64,000 nucleotides of DNA from positions 143,513 through 207,512 of the forward strand of contig LDYB01000018.1 of the NCBI GenBank assembly GCA_001442985.1, written 5' to 3'. Numbering within the stretch: the stretch's first letter is position 1; every line of letters starts with the position of its first letter. This stretch comes from Armatimonadetes bacterium DC (lineage in GTDB: Bacteria > Armatimonadota > Fimbriimonadia > Fimbriimonadales > GBS-DC). The position numbers and the translations under genes are program-made. Below the pieces are notes generated by a model. The model worked only from the letters and a program-made list of their open reading frames with translations. It had not been told where the DNA came from and ran no database searches. Positions 43,422 through 51,657 of the stretch are shown piece by piece.

Positions 43422-44111
43422 ATGCCGATTTTCAGGCGCGGGTGTCGCTGGGTACGCCGACAGCGGTGGCGCTATCTGGATCAAACGCTCTCGGAGTCGG
43501 AACGCGCGGCTGTGGAACGCCATCTGAGCACATGTATTGCATGCCGTGCGCTTATCGCTGAAGCCCAGCTGGCGCTGGAGATGCTCAAAAAGGGGCAGCC
43601 GCTGCCGCCGAATCTCAAGCAGAAACTGGAGCCGCCGCGCACGATAAGTCTCGTGCGGATTGCCCTCGTGCTAATCGTGCTGGCACTTGGGGCAGGAGCC
43701 GTCTACTGGTCGTTCTCCCCTGAGGCGAAAGCGTGGATTCTGAGGCAGGAAGTCGTGTTCCCTGAGGTGGCGCCTGACGCGCCGAAGCCTCCTGTGGCGG
43801 TTCTGGAGCCATCCCCTCAATCAGCCCCGCCTGAGACGCCCCAACAGCCCCCTGCGGAAGACCCGAAGCCCCAGCCGAAGCTGTCGGAAACACCCAAACC
43901 TGTCGCTAAGCCTGCGCCCCCTGAGCCTGCTCCAGAACCTGCACGAAAGCCTGCCCGAAGACCCGCCGTGCGTCGGGAACCGCCCCAGCGCAACCCCGCC
44001 CCAAAAGAGCGTGCCACTCAGCCCACTGCCCCGCCCGAAGGCACAATTGAAATCTACGACGCCGAGGGCAACCTGATTCGACGCCAGAAAATACAGGAGG
44101 AACGCCGATGA
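43422..44111 (+). CDS. Anti-sigma-factor-like membrane protein with zf-HC2 zinc finger
   Basis: A 229-residue protein. Residues about 15-45 hold a zinc-binding anti-sigma domain with the HxxxCxxC pattern (HLSTCIACRAL). One transmembrane helix follows at about 78-97 (IALVLIVLALGAGAVYW). The rest is a Pro/Ala/Glu-rich stalk of about 120 residues outside the membrane. This is the ZAS/RsgI-like layout that holds an ECF sigma factor at the membrane. No sigma factor gene is adjacent. It overlaps the next gene by ATGA and starts a three-gene coupled unit. Confidence 0.8.
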   Translation: MPIFRRGCRWVRRQRWRYLDQTLSESERAAVERHLSTCIACRALIAEAQLALEMLKKGQPLPPNLKQKLEPPRTISLVRIALVLIVLALGAGAVYWSFSPEAKAWILRQEVVFPEVAPDAPKPPVAVLEPSPQSAPPETPQQPPAEDPKPQPKLSETPKPVAKPAPPEPAPEPARKPARRPAVRREPPQRNPAPKERATQPTAPPEGTIEIYDAEGNLIRRQKIQEERR

Positions 44112-44845
44112 GACGCCTTCAGGAAGAGCCGCGCATCACTCTTGAGGCACAGGGCAAAGATGCTCGCGAGGTCTTTGCCGAACTGTTCGCGCAGGCGCAG
44201 AAAAGTTTCGTGGTGAATGTGGCGGTGGAGCGCAAGGTCTACCTGAGCCTGAAGGAGGTGCCCTTCTTTAATGCGCTCAAGCTGCTCTGCGAGGCGACGC
44301 AGACCCGCTTTGCGGTTCGGGATGGGGTCTACTACATCGAGCCGCTGGGCGCGAGCCTGCCTCCCGAATCGCCCCCGCCTGCTGAAGCGAAGCGCATACG
44401 GCTGGTGGGCACGGCGATACCCCTGCGTACCGTCGCTCGTGAGATAGAAAAGCAGGCAGGGATGCGCGTGGAGGTCGCACCCGATGTGCCCGACTTGCGC
44501 CTCTCGCTGAACCTGCCCCAGAGCGAGGTGGAGACCGTGCTGGACGCCCTCTGCGCGGGCACAGGCTTGCGCTGGGAACGCACGGCGCAGGGTTATCGGA
44601 TTACGCTCACGGAGCCGCCGAAGGTGCGCTCCACACCTGCGCCTGCCCCCGCCCAGAGCAGCGACATACGCACTTCGTCTGCCGCGCCGCGCACCGCACC
44701 CCCACGCCCCACACCGCCTGAACGCCCGCTCCAGTGCCCCAAATGTCGCTATAACCTGCAACTGGACTGGCGCTACTGCCCCATCTGTGGCGCGTTTGTG
44801 AAGCACCTCACCGACCGCGCGAAACGGGAACAGGGTAGGCGATGA
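44108..44845 (+). CDS. Cytoplasmic protein with two STN-like repeats and a C-terminal zinc ribbon
   Basis: A 245-residue protein with no signal peptide. Two STN-like modules lie at about 8-75 (ITLEAQGKDAREVFAEL ... GVYYIEP) and 97-165 (IRLVGTAIPLRTVAREI ... GYRITL). After a Pro-rich linker comes a double-CxxC zinc ribbon (CPKCRYNLQLDWRYCPIC). STN domains normally lie in the periplasm, so their presence in a protein without an export signal, next to an anti-sigma factor, is unusual. An internal signal or export by another route cannot be excluded. It overlaps both neighbours by 4 bases. Confidence 0.75.
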   Translation: MRRLQEEPRITLEAQGKDAREVFAELFAQAQKSFVVNVAVERKVYLSLKEVPFFNALKLLCEATQTRFAVRDGVYYIEPLGASLPPESPPPAEAKRIRLVGTAIPLRTVAREIEKQAGMRVEVAPDVPDLRLSLNLPQSEVETVLDALCAGTGLRWERTAQGYRITLTEPPKVRSTPAPAPAQSSDIRTSSAAPRTAPPRPTPPERPLQCPKCRYNLQLDWRYCPICGAFVKHLTDRAKREQGRR

Positions 44846-45288
44846 ACTGCTACTGGCATCCGCATACGCCCGCCGTCGCTCAGTGTACCGACTGCCGAAA
44901 ACCGCTCTGTGAGGTCTGTCGGGTCTCTCTCAACACGCATCCCTACTGCGAGGCATGCTCGGCGAATCACCATCAACAAAGCCCGCTCGCGGCGTTTTTC
45001 TTCGGACTGCTGGTGCCCGGATTGGGGCAGATTTACAACGGCGAGTATCTCAAGGGCGTGCTGATTCTGCTCACGGGCTGGCTGATTCTCCCGTGGATTT
45101 ATGGAATTGTGGACGCGGTGGTTATCGCGCAGGCAATTGCGGAGGGGCGCCGCCCCGCGCAGGGCGTGCCGCCAGGCTATCTCATTCTGGCGTTGAAAAT
45201 CGGGGTCGTTTTTCTGAGCTGCCTCTACTTTGGGGTGATGTGGACGGTGGCGAGTTTGGCAAGCCTCTATTTTCTGGGGGGGTTCTGA
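44842..45288 (+). CDS. Zinc-finger TM2-domain membrane protein
   Basis: A 148-residue protein. Residues 1-40 form a B-box-like zinc finger (CYWHPHTPAVAQCTDCRKPL, then CEVCR and YCEAC). A TM2 domain follows (FFFGLLVPGLGQIYNGEYLKG, two helices), and then another hydrophobic pair. TM2 proteins are small membrane proteins of unclear function. It is the last gene of the ATGA-coupled trio, and its Zn finger echoes the zinc sites of the two genes before it. Confidence 0.85.
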   Translation: MNCYWHPHTPAVAQCTDCRKPLCEVCRVSLNTHPYCEACSANHHQQSPLAAFFFGLLVPGLGQIYNGEYLKGVLILLTGWLILPWIYGIVDAVVIAQAIAEGRRPAQGVPPGYLILALKIGVVFLSCLYFGVMWTVASLASLYFLGGF

Positions 45289-45291
45289 GGG

Positions 45292-45297
45292 TATAAT
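45292..45297 (+). promoter_or_regulatory. -10 box upstream of the nuoL-like gene
   Basis: TATAAT four bases after the stop of the TM2 gene and 24 bases before ATG 45322. No -35 box is clear. Confidence 0.45.
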
Positions 45298-45321
45298 CCT
45301 GCAGGTTGTGGAGCGATGCCG

Positions 45322-47229
45322 ATGGAACGGGTACCAGAGAGCGCCGTGTTGTGGGTCTTAGGGTTGCCGTTTGCGGGCTTTTTGTTTCATGCGCTGCTGG
45401 GCGGCTGGCTGATTCGCGTGCTGGGCGAGCGCACGGGCAAATGGCTGGTCGGGTTTGTGGGCACGGCGGTCGTACTAAGCGCGTTCGGCTTCGGCTGGCA
45501 GCTGTATCAGTGGCTCCTGCAACAGGCACAACCCCAGCATGCGTTCACCCTCGCTGATTGGCTCCGTATCGGCTCGCTTCAGGTGGCGTTTGAGTTTCTG
45601 GTAGACCCTCTCTCGGTGCTGATGGTGCTGATTGTAACGGGCGTCGGGGGGCTGATACACCTGTACGCGACGGGCTATATGGCAGAGGACACCGACTATG
45701 CCCGATTTTTCACCTATTTCAATCTCTTTATCTTTTTCATGCTGGTGCTGGTGCTGGCGGGCAACTTTCTGGTGATGTTCATCGGCTGGGAAGGGGTGGG
45801 GCTGTGCAGCTATCTGTTGATTGGCTTTTTCTATCGGAATGCGCAGTGGAAAGAGAACACCGACGCGGCGAACAAGGCGTTTATTGTGAACCGCATCGGC
45901 GACGCGGGCTACCTGCTGGCGATGTTTCTGATTTTCAGCCTGTTTGGCACGCTCTCGTTTGTGGAGGTGAATGCGCAGGCGCAGAGCGTGCTGACGGCGG
46001 GTTCCGCGACGGCGCTGGCGATTGCGTTGCTGCTGTTTCTGGCGGCGTCGGGTAAATCGGCGCAGTTGCCCCTCTACTTCTGGTTGCCCGACGCGATGGC
46101 GGGTCCGACGCCCGTGTCGGCGCTGATTCACGCGGCGACGATGGTCACGGCGGGGGTCTACCTGCTGGTGCGGGTGCATCCGCTGCTGCTGATGTCGCCG
46201 ACGGCGATGGGGATTATCGCGGGCGTGGGCGCGATCACCGCGCTCTTTGCGGGCACGATTGCGCTGGCGCAGACCGACATCAAGCGGGTGCTGGCGTTTT
46301 CAACGGTGAGCCAGCTGGGCTATATGTTTCTGGCGGTGGGCGCGGGCGCCTTCTGGGTCGGGATGTTCCATGTGGCGACGCATGCGTTTTTCAAGGCGCT
46401 GCTGTTTCTGGCGGCAGGCTCGGTGCTGATGGCGCTTCACCATATGGGCGACATTCGCCAGATGGGCGGGCTGGCGCGTGTTTTGCCCCTCACCGCGCTC
46501 ACGATGGCAATCGGCGTGTTGGCGATTGCGGGCATTCCGCCGCTGTCGGGCTTCTGGTCTAAAGAGGCAATCCTGCTGAGCGCGTATGGCGCGCAGCCGC
46601 TGCTGTTCTGGGTAGGTGTGGCGACGGCGCTGGTCACGGCGAGCTATATGGCGCGGCTGTGGGTGCTGGTGTTCTGGGCGCCGCCCGCGCATGAAGTGCA
46701 TGTCGAGCGCGAGCGCTACTGGAGCGTGCTGGGCGTCCTGATCCTGCTGGCGCTTGGCTCGGTCGCGTTCGGGTGGCTGCTGCCAGGCGAGAAAGCCTTT
46801 CACGAGTTTCTGAAGCCTGTTGCCGAGTCGGCGTCGCCCTTGCCCGAAGCGGGCAAATCGTTCGTGTTCGGGGTTGCGCTGGGCGCGAGTCTGGCAGGGC
46901 TGGCGTTTGCCCTGATGCGCTATCGGCGAGGCGTGCCCCAGCCCGAAGCGCAACTCACGGGCATCTGGGGTGTTCTGCACCGCCAGTACGGCTACGACGG
47001 GCTGATGCGCAAGCTGGGCGTGGAGGTCGGCGGGGCAATTGCGATGTTCTTTACGATTATCGTTGAAAATCTGATAGACGGGATTGTGATGCTGGTGGGG
47101 CTGCTAACGCGGGGTCTGGGGAGCCTGTTGCGCCCCGTTCAGAGCGGTTATGTGCGCTCCTACGCCTTTGTCATGATGCTGGGAGCGTTGCTGCTGCTGG
47201 CGGCGGCGTTTGTCTACGGGTTGCGTTAG
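45322..47229 (+). CDS. nuoL: NADH-quinone oxidoreductase subunit L-like (NuoL/MrpA superfamily)
   Basis: A 635-residue proton-pumping antiporter-like subunit with about 14-16 membrane helices. Typical NuoL stretches are MFIGWEGVGLCSYLLIGF, DAMAGPTPVSALIHAATMV, TDIKRVLAFSTVSQLGYM and ATHAFFKALLFLAAGSV. Conserved Glu and Lys residues of the proton channel are present. The C-terminal lateral-helix region (DGLMRKLGVEVGG and beyond) supports NuoL rather than MrpA. ATG 45322 has GGAG 8 bases upstream; ATG 45316 is too close to it. No other nuo gene is in the window. Confidence 0.9.
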   Translation: MERVPESAVLWVLGLPFAGFLFHALLGGWLIRVLGERTGKWLVGFVGTAVVLSAFGFGWQLYQWLLQQAQPQHAFTLADWLRIGSLQVAFEFLVDPLSVLMVLIVTGVGGLIHLYATGYMAEDTDYARFFTYFNLFIFFMLVLVLAGNFLVMFIGWEGVGLCSYLLIGFFYRNAQWKENTDAANKAFIVNRIGDAGYLLAMFLIFSLFGTLSFVEVNAQAQSVLTAGSATALAIALLLFLAASGKSAQLPLYFWLPDAMAGPTPVSALIHAATMVTAGVYLLVRVHPLLLMSPTAMGIIAGVGAITALFAGTIALAQTDIKRVLAFSTVSQLGYMFLAVGAGAFWVGMFHVATHAFFKALLFLAAGSVLMALHHMGDIRQMGGLARVLPLTALTMAIGVLAIAGIPPLSGFWSKEAILLSAYGAQPLLFWVGVATALVTASYMARLWVLVFWAPPAHEVHVERERYWSVLGVLILLALGSVAFGWLLPGEKAFHEFLKPVAESASPLPEAGKSFVFGVALGASLAGLAFALMRYRRGVPQPEAQLTGIWGVLHRQYGYDGLMRKLGVEVGGAIAMFFTIIVENLIDGIVMLVGLLTRGLGSLLRPVQSGYVRSYAFVMMLGALLLLAAAFVYGLR

Positions 47230-47241
47230 GTTGGGCAGGCG

Positions 47242-48354
47242 ATGGAAAAAGCGTGGCTGATTTTGCCGGGGCTGTTGGTGTTGATTGCTGGCGGCGAGTG
47301 GCTGGTGCGTGGCGCCTCGCGTCTGGCTTCGGCGCTGGGCATTCCGCCTGTGGTGATTGGGCTGAGCGTGGTGGCGTTTGGCACCAGCGCGCCCGAGCTG
47401 GCGGTCTCCGTTCTTTCGGCTTATCGGGGGCAGTCGGATATCGCGGTGGGCAATGTGGTGGGGAGCAATATAGTCAACATCCTGCTGATTCTGGGGCTTT
47501 CAGCGGTGGTCGCGCCCCTGACGGTGAGCCTGCGGATTATCAAGGTGGAAGTGCCGATGATGATCGGCACGGCGCTGCTGTTCGTGCTGCTGGGGATGGA
47601 TGGACAACTCAGCCGCTGGGATGGGGCGCTGCTGGTGACGATTTTTGCCGTCTATCTGGTCTGGATGGGGCGCACGGCGCGGCAGGAACCCGAGCTGGAA
47701 GCCGAGCTGGAGGAAGTGGAGGAACTCGCCAAGCCGCCTGTCGGCGCTAAAGACTATGTGAAGATTGTTTTGCTGATTATCTTTGGCTTGGGGGGGCTGG
47801 TGCTGGGGTCCGAGTGGCTGATTCAGGGGGCGGTAGCACTGGCGCGTGCGGTGGGGGTCAGCGAGCTGGTGATCGGACTGACGATTGTCGCGGTGGGAAC
47901 TTCGCTGCCTGAGCTGGCGACCTCGGTGATTGCCAGCCTGCGGGGCGAGCGCGACATCTCCGTCGGCAATGTGGTGGGGAGCAACATTTTCAACATCCTC
48001 TCGGTGCTGGGGTTCAGCAGTCTGGTGGCGCCCAACAGTGTTCAGGTAGCACGGAGCGTGCTGTTTTTTGATGCGCCCGTGATGATTGCGGTCTCCCTCG
48101 CCTGTTTCCCCGTGTTTTTTAACGGCTTTCGGATTATGCGCTGGGAAGGCGCGATTTTCGTGTTCTATTACATCGCCTACACGGTCTATCTGATTCTGCA
48201 AGCAAGTGCGCATGACGCGCTGGAGACCTACCGGCTGGTGATGGCGTGGTTTGTGCTGCCTCTGACAGCCCTGACGCTCACAGTGTCGGGCATCTTTGCA
48301 TGGCGCCAGTACAGGGGCAAGCCCGTCAGGTTGTTGCGTCGGATAGAAAAGTGA
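47242..48354 (+). CDS. Calcium/sodium antiporter (CaCA family, YrbG-like)
   Basis: A 370-residue cation antiporter with about ten helices and the two inverted alpha-repeats of the family: VAFGTSAPELAVSVLSAYRG...VGNVVGSNIVNI and VAVGTSLPELATSVIASLRG...VGNVVGSNIFNI. An acidic cytoplasmic loop (EPELEAELEEVEEL) divides the halves. It expels Ca2+ in exchange for Na+ or H+. It follows nuoL by 12 bases, so the two ion-moving proteins are probably co-transcribed. Confidence 0.93.
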   Translation: MEKAWLILPGLLVLIAGGEWLVRGASRLASALGIPPVVIGLSVVAFGTSAPELAVSVLSAYRGQSDIAVGNVVGSNIVNILLILGLSAVVAPLTVSLRIIKVEVPMMIGTALLFVLLGMDGQLSRWDGALLVTIFAVYLVWMGRTARQEPELEAELEEVEELAKPPVGAKDYVKIVLLIIFGLGGLVLGSEWLIQGAVALARAVGVSELVIGLTIVAVGTSLPELATSVIASLRGERDISVGNVVGSNIFNILSVLGFSSLVAPNSVQVARSVLFFDAPVMIAVSLACFPVFFNGFRIMRWEGAIFVFYYIAYTVYLILQASAHDALETYRLVMAWFVLPLTALTLTVSGIFAWRQYRGKPVRLLRRIEK

Positions 48355-48362
48355 GGTACACT
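48334..48362 (+). promoter_or_regulatory. Promoter of the histidine kinase gene
   Basis: TTGCGT (48334-48339), a 17-base spacer and TACACT (48357-48362), at the end of the antiporter gene. GGAGG follows before the ATG at 48385. Confidence 0.5.
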
Positions 48363-48384
48363 TATTGCTGGAGGTTGCTTAATA

Positions 48385-49725
48385 ATGGAGCGTCTTGAAG
48401 AGGCGTTAGAGCAACGAAACCGCCAGCTGGCAGCGGTGTTTCAGATTACTTCGGCGTTGTATGCGCGTGCGAAGGAGGGTCTCCGGGCGCCCGCACTGGA
48501 CGAACTGTTGCAGGAAACCCTTCAGGTCGCGCTGGATGTGGTAAACGCCGATGCAGGCACGCTGTATCTTGCCAATCCTGAGCGCCAGACTCTGGTTTTG
48601 CGCTATGTGGTCGGCGAGAAGGCGGAACAGCTGCAGGGAATGGAAATCCCCGACGATAAGGGGGTGGCGGGAGAAGTCTTTCGCACAGGGCAGGCGCGTA
48701 TCACCGCGGATGTGAGTCAGGAGAGCGCCTACTTCGCCGAGGTGTCCCAGCGCGTGGGCTATGAAGCCAAAAACATGGTGACCGTGCCCCTGCGCGATGT
48801 GGAGGGCAAGCCGATTGGAGTCCTTCAAGCGCTCAATAAGCGCGAAGGGAACTTCACCGAGCATGACCTGGAACTGCTGACAATTGTGGCGACGCTGGCG
48901 GGCACCGCGATTGAAACCGCCCGCATGCAACAGGAACGCCAGCTCGCGCTGATTGCACGCCTGCTCGGCAATATCACCCACGATATCAAAAATATGCTCT
49001 CGCCCGTGTTGCTCAGCACCCAGACCCTGCGCACTTTTTACGACTCGTTCCGCGACCAGTTTCAGTATGTCTCACCATTTTTAGAGGAGCCGAACCGCTC
49101 GCTGATTCAGGATGCTTTTCGGGATTTTGACGGGCTGTTTGAAGAGACGATGGCGATTCTTTACGAGAGCGCGGAACAGCTTCAGCGGAGCGTGCGCGAG
49201 ATTGCCGACGCGGTGAAAGGCGCGGTGTCGCCCCCGCATTTTGTGCCCACCTCGGTGAACGAAGTCGCCGAGAAGGTGTTGCTTGCACTGAAGCCTGTCG
49301 CCCAGCAGCAGGGTGTGGAGCTGAAACTGGACACCACCCCCGACCTGCCGATTGCCGATGTGGACCCCCATCGGCTCTATAATGCGCTCTACAATCTGGT
49401 GAATAACGCCATTCCCGAAACCCCGCTGGGGGGAAGCGTTACGGTGCGCCTGCGCGGAAAAGTGGAAGGGGTCTTTCCTGAGGGCAACTACCTGCAGATT
49501 GAGGTGATCGATACGGGGCGCGGCATTCCTCCTGAAGTGCTTCAGACCCTGTTCACAGGGCGTGCGGTGTCCACCAAAGCGGGTGGCACCGGGCTGGGCA
49601 CGCAGATTGTCAAAAATGTGGTGGAGGCGCATGGCGGCACGATTGAGGTAGAAAGCGTGGTGAATAAGGGCACGACCGTTCGCATCCGCTTGCCGCTGGA
49701 GCGCCCCGAACAACAAAACCCGTAA
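48385..49725 (+). CDS. GAF-domain sensor histidine kinase
   Basis: A 446-residue soluble kinase. Residues about 20-185 are a GAF domain (VVNADAGTLYLANPE ... VPLRDVEGKPIGVLQALNK). The dimerisation helix has the phospho-accepting His in LGNITHDIKNML. The ATPase part has the N box (YNLVNNAIPETP), G1 (DTGRGIP) and G2 (GTGLGTQIV). There is no transmembrane segment and no receiver domain. No response regulator gene is adjacent, so its partner lies elsewhere. Confidence 0.92.
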   Translation: MERLEEALEQRNRQLAAVFQITSALYARAKEGLRAPALDELLQETLQVALDVVNADAGTLYLANPERQTLVLRYVVGEKAEQLQGMEIPDDKGVAGEVFRTGQARITADVSQESAYFAEVSQRVGYEAKNMVTVPLRDVEGKPIGVLQALNKREGNFTEHDLELLTIVATLAGTAIETARMQQERQLALIARLLGNITHDIKNMLSPVLLSTQTLRTFYDSFRDQFQYVSPFLEEPNRSLIQDAFRDFDGLFEETMAILYESAEQLQRSVREIADAVKGAVSPPHFVPTSVNEVAEKVLLALKPVAQQQGVELKLDTTPDLPIADVDPHRLYNALYNLVNNAIPETPLGGSVTVRLRGKVEGVFPEGNYLQIEVIDTGRGIPPEVLQTLFTGRAVSTKAGGTGLGTQIVKNVVEAHGGTIEVESVVNKGTTVRIRLPLERPEQQNP

Positions 49726-49790
49726 CGGATTGGCAGGAACGGCGTCCAATACGACGAATCCCACGAACCTACAGGAGGCTTATAGAAGGC

Positions 49791-50375
49791 ATGAAACGAT
49801 GGATTGCAGGGACATGGATGGCAGTGCTGACCGCGCTTGCCCTGAGCGGCTGCGGCGGGGGCGGCACAGCAGGCGGGGGTCAGCAGGTGCTGACCGATTA
49901 CGCCTTCGTGATTCGTGTGTTAGACCTGAGTTCAAAGGCGCGGTTGACGGATGCGGAGGTCTATTTTATCACAGCGAGTGGCGATCGGCTCCCGTGGCAG
50001 AAGGTGGTGGTTGGCAGCCCCAGCAACCCCAACGAGATTTCGCTCACCCTTGCCCGCACGGTACGCAGCGACCTCCGCGAGGGCGATTTCCTGCTGCGGA
50101 ATGTGCCGGGCACGCTGGTGGTGCGCGGAATCTGGATTCGCCGTCCCGCGGGCTATACAGCGGTGGCACGCCACACCACGCCTGAGAACATCAAGCGCAC
50201 CATCCAGCTACCCGACGAGCCGAACACGGCGCCGGGCTGCTTGATTGCTTCCAACAAGGCAGGCGAGATACGGCAGGTGTTTGGAGCGCCTCAGGTGATA
50301 GACTTTGGAGTTGTGGAAATTGCGCCTGACCGTCCCGATATTCCCCCACCCCCTGTGGATGAACCCTGCCCCTGA
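49791..50375 (+). CDS. Hypothetical lipoprotein
   Basis: A 194-residue exported protein. The signal peptide ends in a lipobox (LALSGC, lipidated Cys21) followed by a Gly-rich spacer. The body (about 35-150) is beta-rich, resembling carboxypeptidase-regulatory-like or transthyretin folds, and the tail is Pro-rich. I do not recognise the family. It precedes and overlaps by 17 bases the LPS-transport-like gene, so it may be an envelope factor of the same pathway. Confidence 0.7.
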   Translation: MKRWIAGTWMAVLTALALSGCGGGGTAGGGQQVLTDYAFVIRVLDLSSKARLTDAEVYFITASGDRLPWQKVVVGSPSNPNEISLTLARTVRSDLREGDFLLRNVPGTLVVRGIWIRRPAGYTAVARHTTPENIKRTIQLPDEPNTAPGCLIASNKAGEIRQVFGAPQVIDFGVVEIAPDRPDIPPPPVDEPCP

Positions 50376-51657
50376 GTTCTGGAGCGCGGGGGTGTGGCGC
50401 AGAGCCCGCCCCCTGCTCTACTTGATGCTGTCCGTGCTGGGCGCGATTGCAGGGTTATGGGGTGTTGAAACCCTGCGTCAGCAAGACCCCTTCGCTCGCT
50501 TTACCCGACGACTTGCCCAATCGGGCTTGCAGGAGATTGAGCTGCTGCTGGAGCGCCCGCAGATTACTTTGCGTGCTGGCGCCCGCGCCGTCGCCACCTT
50601 AGAGGTAGACCGCATTGTAGTAGACCGCGCCCGTATCACATGGCGGGCTGAGAACCTGCGCCGCGCCGTGTTTTACGACGAGCAGGGGAAGCCGATTGCG
50701 CAGGCGCGTGCAGGCGCGATTCTCTACAATCAGCCCGCACGCCGAATCCACCTGCAGGGTCAGCCGGAGTTCGTGTATCTGCGTGCGCCCCTTGTGGAAA
50801 AACCAGTGCGCGTGCGGATGGCGTGGCTCACATGGGACCTGCGCCTGCGCCAGCTGAGCATTCCTGCCCGCATGCAGTTTGAATGGGAAGGCGGCACAGG
50901 AAGCGCGGAGCAGTTTGTGTGGGACCTTGCAAGAGGCGAAACTTCTCTGAGCAACGGGGTGTTCCGGTTCCGTGTCGCGCTGCCCGATTCGCCCCAGCAA
51001 ACTCGCGAGATAGAGGTGCGCTTCAAACAGGCACGCGGCACGGGCGAAGCCCAAATCGGCACGAGTCTCACCTTCCGCGATCAGGACGCCCACGCTGCCG
51101 CCGACAAGGCGGAAGTCTACGACCGCAAAAAATACATTCTGGCAACGGGCGCTCTGTTTTTTGAAGACCCCCGCGTGCGGATTGAAGGCGAGAAGATGGA
51201 AATCTGGTACGACTCGCAAAAACGCGCCCTGCTTCACGGCAAAGTGCGCATGCGCATCAAGCCCCAGAAGACCGAGCCGCCTGCCGAAGAGGAAACCGAA
51301 GCCGAAAAAGCCAAACGCTACCCGATTGACGCCGAATGCGACGGCGGGATCGAGTATTTCTACCGTAAAAAGATTGCCTATCTGCGCGGCGGTATCAAAG
51401 CCACCCAGCAGATTGAAGGGCGGACCCGAACCCTGACCGCCGACAGCGCCGAATATGACCAGAAAAACGAGCGACTCATCCTGCGCGGGAATGTGGTGTT
51501 AGATGACCCGGAGCGGTTTCGCATCACCACGCACCTGCTGATTGTCTCCACAAAAGAGGGAAGCGACGAGTTTGAAATGCCAGAGGGCGGCTCTGGCGTG
51601 ATTTATTACACCGAAGAAGAGGAGGAATCGCGCCCTGAAAATCCCCCCAGTCGCTAA
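50359..51657 (+). CDS. LptC/LptA-like lipopolysaccharide transport protein (OstA-like domain)
   Basis: A 432-residue protein with one N-terminal helix (about 15-35, LLYLMLSVLGAIAGLWG). A long beta-strand-rich region follows with repeats of the LptA/OstA pattern (VYDRKKYILATGALFFEDPR, GRTRTLTADSAEYDQKNERL). LptC anchors to the inner membrane and LptA forms the periplasmic bridge; this protein appears to combine both in one chain. The placement directly before lpxC supports a role in moving LPS across the periplasm. ATG 50359 is chosen because the anchor follows it. Confidence 0.75.
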   Translation: MNPAPEFWSAGVWRRARPLLYLMLSVLGAIAGLWGVETLRQQDPFARFTRRLAQSGLQEIELLLERPQITLRAGARAVATLEVDRIVVDRARITWRAENLRRAVFYDEQGKPIAQARAGAILYNQPARRIHLQGQPEFVYLRAPLVEKPVRVRMAWLTWDLRLRQLSIPARMQFEWEGGTGSAEQFVWDLARGETSLSNGVFRFRVALPDSPQQTREIEVRFKQARGTGEAQIGTSLTFRDQDAHAAADKAEVYDRKKYILATGALFFEDPRVRIEGEKMEIWYDSQKRALLHGKVRMRIKPQKTEPPAEEETEAEKAKRYPIDAECDGGIEYFYRKKIAYLRGGIKATQQIEGRTRTLTADSAEYDQKNERLILRGNVVLDDPERFRITTHLLIVSTKEGSDEFEMPEGGSGVIYYTEEEEESRPENPPSR

